From NCBI GenBank assembly GCA_947496695.1, contig CANMEI010000004.1, forward strand, positions 186,001-250,000: a DNA stretch of 64,000 nt. The letters run 5' to 3'. Position 1 is the first letter of the stretch. The number at the start of each line of letters is the position of its first letter. This DNA comes from an uncultured Cellulophaga sp. (GTDB lineage Bacteria; Bacteroidota; Bacteroidia; Flavobacteriales; Flavobacteriaceae). The position numbers and the translations under genes were made by a program. The notes under the pieces were generated by a model, which saw nothing but the letters and a program-made list of their open reading frames with translations, did not search any database and was not told the origin of the DNA. Shown here piece by piece: positions 46,175 to 54,062 of the stretch.

Positions 46175-46630
46175 ATGAAAAAGAAAAAAGTTATCCCCTC
46201 TTTAAAGATTATACATATAGCCTTAGTGTTTGGGTTAGTTGTATTCGGAGCTATATCATACTTTAATGGTGTTGGCTTTGTAACAGATTTTGAAATATCT
46301 TCAGATGTATTTATATATATAGTACCTACCGCAGCCATCTTAGGTTATTTTGGAAGTCAAATAATATATAAAAAAACCTTAAAGAATATAAATAGAAATG
46401 ATAAGTTATCTAAGAAATTGGCACACTACCAAAAAGCATTAATTCTCAAATATGCATTTATTGAAGGTCCTGCAATTTTAGCTTTTATTATATTTATGAG
46501 GTTTGGCTATGTTTTATACTTTAATATTGCTGTATGTTTAATAATATATTTAGCCATACAAACACCTACCAGAGATAAAGTTGTTAAAGACCTATCATTA
46601 AGTTCTAAAGAGCAAAAAAAAATTTACTAA
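46175..46630 (+). CDS. Membrane protein of unknown function, about four transmembrane segments
   Basis: About 151 residues start MKKKKVIPSLKIIHIALVFG. Hydrophobic segments are at about 10-32, 45-65, 95-118 and 120-138. A basic linker (YKKTLKNINRNDKLSKKLAH) and the stretch HYQKALILKYAFIEGPAILA separate the halves. The latter half ends PTRDKVVKDLSLSSKEQKKIY. An upstream TTG at 46136 would add 13 residues but no -7 or other support exists. I do not recognise a family. It is 40 bp upstream of a GT2 gene. Confidence 0.75.
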   Translation: MKKKKVIPSLKIIHIALVFGLVVFGAISYFNGVGFVTDFEISSDVFIYIVPTAAILGYFGSQIIYKKTLKNINRNDKLSKKLAHYQKALILKYAFIEGPAILAFIIFMRFGYVLYFNIAVCLIIYLAIQTPTRDKVVKDLSLSSKEQKKIY

Positions 46631-46670
46631 TATATTGAGTTTAATTTTTTACAATCTATAATAAGCAAGA

Positions 46671-47678
46671 ATGCTAAAACCTTTAGTAAGTATACTAATT
46701 CCTTTTAAAAACACAGAACTTTATTTAGTAGAATGCCTTGAAGCTATACAAATACAAACGTATACCAATTTTGAAGTAATTGCTGTTGATGACAATTCTA
46801 CTGACAGCAGTTCTAACTTATTAGAGATTTACGCAACAAAAGACAGTCGCATAAAATCATTTAAAAACCCTGGCTCTGGAATTATTGATGCATTACAGCA
46901 TGCTTATTCAAATGCTTCGGGAGATTTTATTACTCGTATGGACTCTGATGATATTATGACTCCAAATAGGCTAAAAATCATGGTAAACTCTCTTTTAGAA
47001 CATGGAGAAAAACATATTGCCATTGGTCAAGTAAAATATTTTGCAGAAAATGGTGTTAACGATGGCTATTTACGGTATGAAAAATGGTTAAATTCTCTCA
47101 CAAAAATTGGTGCTAACTATTCTGAAATATATAAAGAGTGTGTAATACCTTCACCTTGTTGGATGGTTTATAAAACCGATTTTGATGCCTGCGGAGCTTT
47201 TACACCTAATACATACCCTGAAGATTATGATTTAGCTTTTAGGTTTTACGAGTATAATTTAAAATGCATCCCTTGTGAGACTATATTACACCATTGGCGT
47301 GATTATAGTGTTAGAGCTTCACGAACAAGTGAGCACTATGCTGAAAATTCATTTTTAGATTTAAAACTTACTTATTTTATTAAACTTGATTATTCTGAGT
47401 CTGAAAAATTAGTAGTTTGGGGTGCTGGAAAAAAGGGGAAATCTGTTGCTTCAAAATTAATTTCAAAAGGAATAGATTTTATTTGGGTATGCGATAATAA
47501 AAAGAAAATTGGCAAATATATTTATGATAGCGAAATGCAATCATACACTGTACTTAAAAGCTTTAAACACTTAAAAATTATTATTACTGTTGCTAATGAT
47601 GATGATCAAAAATTTATACATTCATACTTAGAAAATTTAAATTTAAAAGCTTCAAAAGATTATTATTTTTTTTGCTAA
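46671..47678 (+). CDS. GT2-family glycosyltransferase with C-terminal Rossmann-like domain
   Basis: The 335 residues have an N-terminal GT-A fold: VSILIPFKNTELYLVECLEA, VIAVDDNSTDSSSNLLE, and the DxD motif in FITRMDSDDIM (about residue 90). A conserved HHWRDYSVRASR region probably covers the acceptor site. From about 245, LVVWGAGKKGKSVASKLISK is a nucleotide-binding GxGxxG-like motif of a Rossmann-like domain often attached to GT2 enzymes in polysaccharide loci. The acceptor is unknown. It lies just upstream of a GIY-YIG gene. Confidence 0.88.
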   Translation: MLKPLVSILIPFKNTELYLVECLEAIQIQTYTNFEVIAVDDNSTDSSSNLLEIYATKDSRIKSFKNPGSGIIDALQHAYSNASGDFITRMDSDDIMTPNRLKIMVNSLLEHGEKHIAIGQVKYFAENGVNDGYLRYEKWLNSLTKIGANYSEIYKECVIPSPCWMVYKTDFDACGAFTPNTYPEDYDLAFRFYEYNLKCIPCETILHHWRDYSVRASRTSEHYAENSFLDLKLTYFIKLDYSESEKLVVWGAGKKGKSVASKLISKGIDFIWVCDNKKKIGKYIYDSEMQSYTVLKSFKHLKIIITVANDDDQKFIHSYLENLNLKASKDYYFFC

Positions 47679-47690
47679 ATTAATAAACTC

Positions 47691-48041
47691 ATGCCAAAAA
47701 CAGAATACCGTGTATATGTTGTAGAACTTTCTAAACGAGTGTTTTCTGAAAATACAAAATTTAGATTAGCTAATCCGCAATTTAATGGTGTACTAGAATG
47801 TTTGTACGTTGGTATGACAAGTAAACCACCTAAAGAGCGCTTTGAGCAACATAAAACTGGTTACATTAACAAAAAAGGGCATAAATTATCTTCAAATATT
47901 GTTGAGAAATACGGTAGTTATTTGAGACCTAGTCTATACAATCATATTGCACCAATGAGCAACAGAAAAGAAGCATTAGCTATGGAAGAAAAATTAGCTT
48001 TAGAGCTCAGACGAAAAAGGTATGCTGTTTGGTTTAATTAA
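47691..48041 (+). CDS. Stand-alone GIY-YIG domain protein
   Basis: The 116 residues show V8-Y9-V10 in the GIY position and LYVGMT (residues 38-43) in the YIG position. The catalytic-region Arg is in PKERFEQHKTG (Arg50), and a metal-binding Glu candidate is in MEEKLALELRR near the end. Other conserved residues are the final RKRYAVWFN. UvrC/URI-type GIY-YIG domains cut DNA strands; small stand-alone members are mostly uncharacterised, and some are mislabelled in databases. It follows the GT2 gene by 12 bp, and the next gene's upstream region overlaps its end. Confidence 0.8.
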   Translation: MPKTEYRVYVVELSKRVFSENTKFRLANPQFNGVLECLYVGMTSKPPKERFEQHKTGYINKKGHKLSSNIVEKYGSYLRPSLYNHIAPMSNRKEALAMEEKLALELRRKRYAVWFN

Positions 48042-48065
48042 AGCCACCAACAATGTTATTTTAAT

Positions 48066-48073
48066 TATATTTG
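48066..48073 (+). promoter_or_regulatory. -7 promoter element for the BatA-type gene
   Basis: TATATTTG is a full match, 17 bp upstream of ATG 48091. A reading-frame extension upstream to 48022 would run through it, and is therefore unlikely. Confidence 0.5.
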
Positions 48074-48090
48074 TCAAACAAAATTTAGGA

Positions 48091-50007
48091 ATGCAATTTA
48101 AAAATCCAGAAATACTTTGGGGCTTATTACTTCTAACCATTCCTATTCTAGTTCATTTATTCCAATTAAGAAGATTTAAAAAAACACCTTTTACGAATGT
48201 AAAAATGCTACAAAAAGTGGTTTCTGAATCACGAAAAAGTAAATCTATAAAAAAATGGCTACTACTAGTTACCAGACTTTTATTATTTACAGCACTTGTA
48301 ATCGCTTTTGCACAGCCGTTTTTCTCAAAAAAAACAGCCTTATTAGAAAAAGAAACTGTCATTTATATTGATAACTCTTTTAGCATGCAAGCCAAAAAAG
48401 GAAATGTATCGTTACTAGAAAGTGCAATACAAGAACTACTAAAAGAAGCTCCTTTAGACCAAAAAGTAAATTTATTTACAAATAATAGATCTTTTAGAAA
48501 CACTACATTAAAAGAAATTCAAAGTGATTTATTAACGTTACCATACGCTACCAATCAATTAAGTTTAAATGAAGTTGCATTGAAAGCAAACACTTTATTT
48601 AGTAAAAAAAAAGGATCGCAAAAAAACTTAGTACTAATTTCTGATTTTCAAACTAAAAAAAAAACAAGCAGTATAGATAGCTCCTTAAATATTGAAAAGC
48701 ATTATATAAAAATTAATCCTACTACTAAAAACAATATTTCAATTGATAGCTTGTACATTAGTAAAAAAAGTGGTGATAACCTTGAACTAAAAGCCATATT
48801 ATCTACTACAGGCATAATTGAAAACACACCAATATCTATTTATGATAGTGATAAATTAATTGCTAAAACATCTGCCATTTTCGATAATCAAAAATCAACC
48901 AATGTTGTCTTTAGCATACCTAACAATAAAGAAATATTAGGTAAGATATCATTGTTTGATAAAGGTCTTGAATATGACAATCAGTTTTATTTTAGCATAA
49001 ATAAAAAAGAAAAAATTAATGTTCTTGCTATAGGGCGCAAAACAAACTATTTGAATAGAATTTTTACTAATGATGAGTTTAATTTTATAAACGAAACACT
49101 TAGTAAAGTCAATTATAGTCTTATATCATCTCAAAATTTAATTATTTTAAATGAATTAGAGACTATTACTGTCTCACTCCAACAAGCTTTAACTTCATTC
49201 TCTAAAAATGGAGGAAATATTATTGTAATACCTAATAATAATTTACAGAAATCAAATTACAACTCTTTTCTAGCTAATTATGGTATTACACTTTCTTATA
49301 AAATTAATAGTGAGCAAGAAATTACTTCTATCAACTTTGATCACCCGATTTACAATAATGTTTTTGATAAAAAAATAACTAATTTTCAATACCCAAAAAC
49401 AGCTCAATTTTTTGTTCTGAAAACAAAATTACCTAACATACTTTCGTATGCTAACAATAATTCTTTTTTAATGGGAAATAAAGGATTTTATATGTTTTCA
49501 TCACCTTTATCTGATGATTACTCTAACTTTAAAAATTCACCATTAATTGTACCTACCTTTTACAAAATGGGGATTGAAAGTTTACAGCAAGAAAAAATAT
49601 ACAGTTTTTTAGGAATATCTGAAGTTATTGATGTTGCTATTAAACTACCCAAAGATGAAGTGTTGAAAGTCGCTAATAAAAATTCTGAATTTATACCACA
49701 ACAACAACCATTTTCAAATAAAGTTACTTTAACTTTTAATGAACAACCTAATGAGGCTGGCATCTATAAAATTAAAAACGATAATACCACACTTAAATAT
49801 ATTAGTTTTAATTATTCAAGAACAGAAAGTAATTTATCTTACACCCCTCTTGAGGAACTTAATGCCACATCAAAAAATAATTCTATTACAAATTTATTTG
49901 AGGCATTAGAAAAAGACAATAGCGTAAATGAGCTTTGGAAATGGTTTGTTATTTTAGCGCTATTATTTGCTTTGATAGAAATTGGTATTCAAAAATATTT
50001 GAAATGA
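48091..50007 (+). CDS. BatA-domain membrane protein with MIDAS-like motif
   Basis: About 638 residues. The N-terminal BatA segment, MQFKNPEILWGLLLLTIPIL, then VHLFQLRRFKKTPFTNVKML, and a second transmembrane helix (about 57-76, LLLVTRLLLFTALVIAFA) are the usual start of TIGR02226 proteins. VIYIDNSFSMQAK (DxSxS) is a MIDAS motif of a von Willebrand-like domain (about 90-240). The long central periplasmic part is beta-rich. A transmembrane helix near the end (WFVILALLFALIEIGI) closes it. Family members belong to Bat/aerotolerance-type membrane assemblies; exact role is unknown. Its stop overlaps the dihydroorotase-like start (ATGA). Confidence 0.9.
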   Translation: MQFKNPEILWGLLLLTIPILVHLFQLRRFKKTPFTNVKMLQKVVSESRKSKSIKKWLLLVTRLLLFTALVIAFAQPFFSKKTALLEKETVIYIDNSFSMQAKKGNVSLLESAIQELLKEAPLDQKVNLFTNNRSFRNTTLKEIQSDLLTLPYATNQLSLNEVALKANTLFSKKKGSQKNLVLISDFQTKKKTSSIDSSLNIEKHYIKINPTTKNNISIDSLYISKKSGDNLELKAILSTTGIIENTPISIYDSDKLIAKTSAIFDNQKSTNVVFSIPNNKEILGKISLFDKGLEYDNQFYFSINKKEKINVLAIGRKTNYLNRIFTNDEFNFINETLSKVNYSLISSQNLIILNELETITVSLQQALTSFSKNGGNIIVIPNNNLQKSNYNSFLANYGITLSYKINSEQEITSINFDHPIYNNVFDKKITNFQYPKTAQFFVLKTKLPNILSYANNNSFLMGNKGFYMFSSPLSDDYSNFKNSPLIVPTFYKMGIESLQQEKIYSFLGISEVIDVAIKLPKDEVLKVANKNSEFIPQQQPFSNKVTLTFNEQPNEAGIYKIKNDNTTLKYISFNYSRTESNLSYTPLEELNATSKNNSITNLFEALEKDNSVNELWKWFVILALLFALIEIGIQKYLK

Positions 50008-51257
50008 ACGTACTTATAAAAGCTGCTAAAATTGTAGATGCTTCAAATAAAGAATTGCATTTAAAAAAGAGAGATATTTTTATTAAAAATGGTATTATTG
50101 AGGCTATTGCAATAAAAATTGAAGCGACTGAAGACACCCAAGTAATACAATTAAAAAACCTACATGTCTCCCTCGGTTGGTTTGATTGTAGTGTAAGTTT
50201 TGGTGAACCAGGACATGAAGAGCGAGAAACTATTGAAAATGGATTGTATACCGCAGGAAAAAGTGGTTTTACAGATGTTGTTTTAAACCCTAACACCAAC
50301 CCTATACCAGATTCTAACTCAAATATTGTATTCTTAAAAAGTGCTTCACAAAAACAAACAACAAATTTATATCCATTAGGAGCTTTAACAGTAAAATCAG
50401 AAGGAGAAATTTTAGCCGAACTTTTTGATATGAAAAATGCAGGTGCAGTTGCTTTTAGTGATTTTAAAAACCCTATTAGCAATTCTAACTTACTTAAAAT
50501 TGCTTTACAATATGCACAAGGGTTTAATGGCTTGGTATATTCTTTTCCTTTAGATAAGCAAATTGCAGGTAAAGGTGTTGTTAATGAAGAAGAAGTTGCA
50601 ACTAAATTAGGATTAAAAGGAATACCATCTTTAGCCGAAGATCTTCAAATCACAAGAGATTTACATATTTTAGAATATACTGGTGGTAAATTACATATTC
50701 CGACAATTTCTACAGCAAGTGCTGTAAAACTTATTGCTGAAGCTAAGAAAAAAGGGTTAGATGTAAGCTGTAGTGTTGCTTTACATAACTTGTATTTTAC
50801 TGATGCTGTTTTAGAAGAGTTTGATACAAATTACAAGGTTCTACCTCCTTTACGAACAAAAAAAGATACAAAAGCCTTAATAAAAGGATTAAAAGATGGT
50901 ATTATAGATTTTATAACTACCGACCATACTCCGTTAGATACTGAAGAGAAAATACTTGAATTTGATAATGCTGCTTATGGAACTATTGGATTAGAAAGTG
51001 CTTTTGGTATATTAAATCAAATATTTGATCTAGAACAAACCATTTCATTATTAACAAAGGGGCGTGAAAGATATGGTATTCAAAGCCCTAAATTAGTTAT
51101 TGGAGAAAAAGCTAATCTTACACTTTTTAACCCAGATGAGAAATACACTTTTACAAAAAAACAATGTTTATCTACAAGTAAAAATTCAGCATATTTAAAC
51201 CAAGAACACAAAGGGGTTGTTTACGGGATTATCAACAAAGGAAATGTATTAACTTAA
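50004..51257 (+). CDS. Dihydroorotase-like protein that lacks the metal ligands (PyrX-like)
   Basis: About 417 residues, clearly in the class I dihydroorotase family (FGEPGHEERETIENG, NPNTNPIPDS, PPLRTKKD, FITTDHTP), translated from an ATG overlapping the BatA-type stop. The HxH zinc pair is replaced by DCSVS (residues 61-65). The later histidines are replaced by Ser180 and Thr234 (HIPTIST). Only the aspartates at 153 and 307 remain. Such non-catalytic paralogues act as structural partners of aspartate transcarbamoylase in Pseudomonas (PyrX). A working dihydroorotase is expected elsewhere. A moonlighting role cannot be excluded. Confidence 0.82.
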   Translation: MNVLIKAAKIVDASNKELHLKKRDIFIKNGIIEAIAIKIEATEDTQVIQLKNLHVSLGWFDCSVSFGEPGHEERETIENGLYTAGKSGFTDVVLNPNTNPIPDSNSNIVFLKSASQKQTTNLYPLGALTVKSEGEILAELFDMKNAGAVAFSDFKNPISNSNLLKIALQYAQGFNGLVYSFPLDKQIAGKGVVNEEEVATKLGLKGIPSLAEDLQITRDLHILEYTGGKLHIPTISTASAVKLIAEAKKKGLDVSCSVALHNLYFTDAVLEEFDTNYKVLPPLRTKKDTKALIKGLKDGIIDFITTDHTPLDTEEKILEFDNAAYGTIGLESAFGILNQIFDLEQTISLLTKGRERYGIQSPKLVIGEKANLTLFNPDEKYTFTKKQCLSTSKNSAYLNQEHKGVVYGIINKGNVLT

Positions 51258-51271
51258 GAACTAAAACACCT

Positions 51272-51586
51272 ATGGATCAACAGATTAAACAAAAAGGTAA
51301 AGTAATGGCCATTATTAGTTATATAACTATAATTGGCTTAGCCATAGCTTACTTTACGAATAGAGATAAAGACAATAAATTTGTGAAATTTCATATAGGT
51401 CAATCATTTAGAGTTACTATATTAGGCATGTTAATATCCGTAATTGTAGGTATTTTACTTACCATTACAAGTTTACATCTTTTATCATATTTAAATTATA
51501 TTCCTTTTATTTTAATGGCTATAGGAGCAATTAATGCTAATGAATTAAAATTAGAAAAATTACCTTTTATTGGTGATCTTGGATAA
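51272..51586 (+). CDS. DUF4870-like small membrane protein (paralogue 1)
   Basis: The 104 residues contain two or three hydrophobic segments (about 10-28, 46-66, 70-88) with a polar middle (NRDKDNKFVKFHIGQSFRVT), a pattern of DUF4870/Tic20-like proteins: a K-F-H-x-x-Q block between helices. Function unknown; Tic20 relatives suggest protein translocation or membrane tolerance, but this is only resemblance. It lies 14 bp after the dihydroorotase homologue and is probably cotranscribed. The related gene at 51678 follows across a terminator. Confidence 0.75.
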   Translation: MDQQIKQKGKVMAIISYITIIGLAIAYFTNRDKDNKFVKFHIGQSFRVTILGMLISVIVGILLTITSLHLLSYLNYIPFILMAIGAINANELKLEKLPFIGDLG

Positions 51587-51610
51587 TCAATTTGTATTAA
51601 AAATAATATA

Positions 51611-51645
51611 AAAAGAGGTTTTGAAATTTGAAGCCTCTTTTTTTG
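51611..51645 (+). terminator. Terminator between the two DUF4870-like genes
   Basis: An 8-bp stem AGAGGTTT/AAGCCTCT (one G-T pair) with a 9-base loop is followed by a T-run. It ends the BatA-dihydroorotase-DUF4870 message. Confidence 0.9.
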
Positions 51646-51677
51646 TGCATAAGATTTAGTACACCTAAATTTGAAGC

Positions 51678-51995
51678 ATGGAAAAACAAGCAAAAAAGAT
51701 AGCTATTATCTCATACTTAACAATGGTTGGAGCCTTAATTGCTATTAGCATGAATAATGAACCTAAGTATGATTTTGCTAAATATCATGCGCGTCAAGCA
51801 TTTGGTTTACATTTGACTTTTATTGCCTTCGCAATATTTATTAGCCAATGGGGCGGTCCCTATGCTGGTTATGGTTTATATCTATTTTATATTGTTCTTT
51901 GGGGCTATGGTTTTTCAGGTGCCATAACTGGTAAAAAACAGGAAATGCCCATTGTTGGACCCTTATTTCAAAAGTGGTTTACATTTATTAGCTAA
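51678..51995 (+). CDS. DUF4870-like small membrane protein (paralogue 2)
   Basis: The 105 residues resemble the previous gene: EKQAKKIAIISYLTMVGALI, then KYDFAKYHARQAFGLHLTF with the same K-x-H-x-x-Q block, and a hydrophobic segment GYGLYLFYIVLWGYGFSG. About 25-30 percent identity by eye with paralogue 1 suggests tandem duplication. It is followed after 20 bp by an esterase gene. Function unknown. Confidence 0.75.
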   Translation: MEKQAKKIAIISYLTMVGALIAISMNNEPKYDFAKYHARQAFGLHLTFIAFAIFISQWGGPYAGYGLYLFYIVLWGYGFSGAITGKKQEMPIVGPLFQKWFTFIS

Positions 51996-52015
51996 TTACT
52001 TAACTATTTTTATTT

Positions 52016-52675
52016 ATGACAACAAAAGACTTATCACTATATCATATTATTAAGCCTTCAGCATTAAAAGAAGGTAAACCACCTGTTCTTTTTATGTTTC
52101 ATGGCTACGGAAGTAATGAAGATGACTTATTTTCTTTTGCTTCTGAATTGCCTGAAGAGTTATGTATTATATCTGTAAGAGCGCCATATGAAATGCAACC
52201 TTATGGTAATGCATGGTATGCAATAAATTTTGATGATGTAAAAGGAAAATGGAGTGATGACAATCAAGCTATCGAATCAAGAGATAAAATAAGTAATTTT
52301 ATTACAGAAGCCTGTAATGCTTATAATTTAGATACTAAAAATGTAACCTTATTAGGTTTTAGTCAAGGTACAATATTAAGTTATTCTGTAGCTTTATCAT
52401 ATCCTGAAAAAGTACGAAAAGTAGTTGCTTTAAGTGGTTATATTAATGAAAATATTTTATTAAACGGTTATGAAAATAACGACTTTAAAAATTTAAAATT
52501 CTATATTTCTCACGGATCAGTTGATCAAGTAATTCCTGTTGATTGGGCATCAAAAGCACCTGAATTATTAAATAAACTACATATCAATAATAAATACGAA
52601 GAATTTCCTGTTGGGCATGGTGTTGCTCCTCAGAATTTTTACTCTTTAAAAGATTGGTTAATTTATAATAGCTAA
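52016..52675 (+). CDS. Carboxylesterase/phospholipase-type alpha/beta hydrolase
   Basis: The 219 residues match the abhydrolase_2 (carboxylesterase/acyl-protein thioesterase) family: VLFMFHGYGSNEDDLFSF for the oxyanion region, VTLLGFSQGTILSYSVAL for the nucleophile Ser (GFSQG), Asp in YISHGSVDQVIPVDWA and His in FPVGHGVAPQNF. There is no signal peptide, so it is cytoplasmic. Substrate unknown. It is convergent with the small gene on the other strand, with 1 bp between the stop codons and no terminator. Confidence 0.9.
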   Translation: MTTKDLSLYHIIKPSALKEGKPPVLFMFHGYGSNEDDLFSFASELPEELCIISVRAPYEMQPYGNAWYAINFDDVKGKWSDDNQAIESRDKISNFITEACNAYNLDTKNVTLLGFSQGTILSYSVALSYPEKVRKVVALSGYINENILLNGYENNDFKNLKFYISHGSVDQVIPVDWASKAPELLNKLHINNKYEEFPVGHGVAPQNFYSLKDWLIYNS

Positions 52676-52676
52676 A

Positions 52677-53198
52677 TTAATTAGTATTACTTCTAGTATA
52701 TAAAAGATGATCTAAAACAGTAAAATCAACTGAAAGGTCATCTTTTAATTCATATTTCAGCAACAAATCACCCCAATATTTTCCATCAGAAAAATCTGCA
52801 ATTATCCATTTATGATTTAAAACCTTTATTTTATTTATTTTAAAATCACCGTCCATGCCCTCATAAGGTACTAAAGGGTTACTCCCTTTTCTTTCGTTAC
52901 TTTCTAAGAGCTTATCTGAAATATAACCTGATGTATTTTTGATATTTAAATGTTCGTAATAAGCAAAAGCATCATCATTATTATCAAGAGAAAAATATTC
53001 CATCTCTAACATTTTTAAATTTAATTGATGAATTGAGTCTTTCAACTGCTCATTGCTTAAAGTTAACTCTTCTTGCTTTGCTTGTAAAGATTCATAATTA
53101 GCTTCTCTTTCTTGCACCATTTTACCACTACTTACAAATAAGTATAATGCAATAAGAGCTGTAAATAAAAATAGGTATAAATAAATCTTAGTTTTCAT
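52677..53198 (-). CDS. Membrane-anchored coiled-coil protein of unknown function
   Basis: The 173 residues have one N-terminal transmembrane anchor (about 5-25), then a helical region likely to be a coiled coil (QEREANYESLQAKQEELTLS to about residue 70). A small C-terminal domain follows, with SNPLVPYEGMDGDFKINKIK, KWIIADFSDGKYWGDLLLKY, a conserved-looking beta-rich unit. It starts 9 bp after the MBL hydrolase and is surely cotranscribed. I have a vague memory of it being labelled hydrolase in relatives, but no catalytic motif supports that. Confidence 0.75.
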   Translation of the reverse strand: MKTKIYLYLFLFTALIALYLFVSSGKMVQEREANYESLQAKQEELTLSNEQLKDSIHQLNLKMLEMEYFSLDNNDDAFAYYEHLNIKNTSGYISDKLLESNERKGSNPLVPYEGMDGDFKINKIKVLNHKWIIADFSDGKYWGDLLLKYELKDDLSVDFTVLDHLLYTRSNTN

Positions 53199-53207
53199 TT
53201 GATAAAC

Positions 53208-53975
53208 TTAAATTGTTATTGTTAAATTATCGTAAGCCAAATATACGTTTTCAGGTAAGTTTTTTTCAACTTCATTATGAAAACCTAATAAGTGACTTAT
53301 ATGTGTTAAAAATGCTTTTTCTGGTTTTACTTTTTCTATAAAGGCTAAAGCCTCTTCTAAATTAAAATGAGATATATGAGGTTCTAATCGTAATGCGTTA
53401 ACAACTAACACTTTTGCCCCTTTAATTTTTTCTATTTCTTTTTCGTTAATAGTTTTCACGTCGGTTAAATACACAAAATCTTTAATACGGTACCCAAATA
53501 CTTGCAATTTATTATGCATTACATTTATAGGTACAATAGTTTGGTTGCCTAATAAAATAAATGGTTTATCATTTTTAACCTCATGTATTTTAACGGATGG
53601 AGCTCCAGGGTATCTATTTTCTGTTTTAAAAATATATTCAAAACGCGTTTTTAAAGAATCAATAACTCTTTTATGTGCATAAATTGGAATATCGCCTTGT
53701 CTAAAAAAAAATGGACGAATATCATCAATACCAGCCGTATGATCAGAATGTTCATGAGTAAAAAGTATTCCATCAAGCCTATCTATTGGGTTTTTAAGCA
53801 TTTGTTGCCTAAAATCTGGTCCGCAATCAATTACATAGTTATAATTATCCCATGAAATTAATACAGATACTCTTAACCTTTTATCTTTTTTATTCTCACT
53901 TAAACAAACAGGGTGTTTGCTCCCTATTATTGGGATACCTTGTGAAGTACCAGTACCTAAAAAAGTAATTGTCAA
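53208..53975 (-). CDS. Metallo-beta-lactamase-fold hydrolase (PhnP-like)
   Basis: The 255 residues contain the HxHxDH motif in LFTHEHSDHTAGIDD, Asp in VIDCGPDFRQQML, the later ligands near VYLTDVKTI and LTHISHLLGFHNE, and the PhnP-like start TFLGTGTSQGIPIIGSKHP. The family includes PhnP (cyclic phosphodiesterase) and RNase Z relatives; the substrate here is unknown. The start is TTG at 53975: no in-frame ATG precedes the conserved block, and a -7 element at 53996-54003 gives a leader of about 14 nt. Confidence 0.88.
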   Translation of the reverse strand: MTITFLGTGTSQGIPIIGSKHPVCLSENKKDKRLRVSVLISWDNYNYVIDCGPDFRQQMLKNPIDRLDGILFTHEHSDHTAGIDDIRPFFFRQGDIPIYAHKRVIDSLKTRFEYIFKTENRYPGAPSVKIHEVKNDKPFILLGNQTIVPINVMHNKLQVFGYRIKDFVYLTDVKTINEKEIEKIKGAKVLVVNALRLEPHISHFNLEEALAFIEKVKPEKAFLTHISHLLGFHNEVEKNLPENVYLAYDNLTITI

Positions 53976-53995
53976 CTTTAGTGCTATTTTAATCT

Positions 53996-54003
53996 CAAAT
54001 TTA
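53996..54003 (-). promoter_or_regulatory. -7 promoter element for the MBL hydrolase
   Basis: TAAATTTG on the minus strand fits TAnnTTTG, 20 bp upstream of the TTG start. Confidence 0.45.
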
Positions 54004-54037
54004 TAACATATTTATTTATTAGGTTGATCAATCTTAT

Positions 54038-54045
54038 TAACTTTG
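54038..54045 (+). promoter_or_regulatory. -7 promoter element for the 483-residue conserved protein
   Basis: TAACTTTG on the plus strand fits TAnnTTTG, 17 bp upstream of ATG 54063. Confidence 0.5.
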
Positions 54046-54062
54046 TTACAAACCAAAAATAA

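Noticed and set aside
48022..48090. N-terminal extension of the BatA-type gene into the GIY-YIG gene
   Set aside because: It contains the -7 element TATATTTG, and the family start MQFKNPEILWG at 48091 matches BatA proteins.
49935..50003. N-terminal extension of the dihydroorotase homologue
   Set aside because: It lies inside the BatA-type coding sequence in another frame; the ATGA overlap at 50004 gives the usual MNVLIKAAK start.
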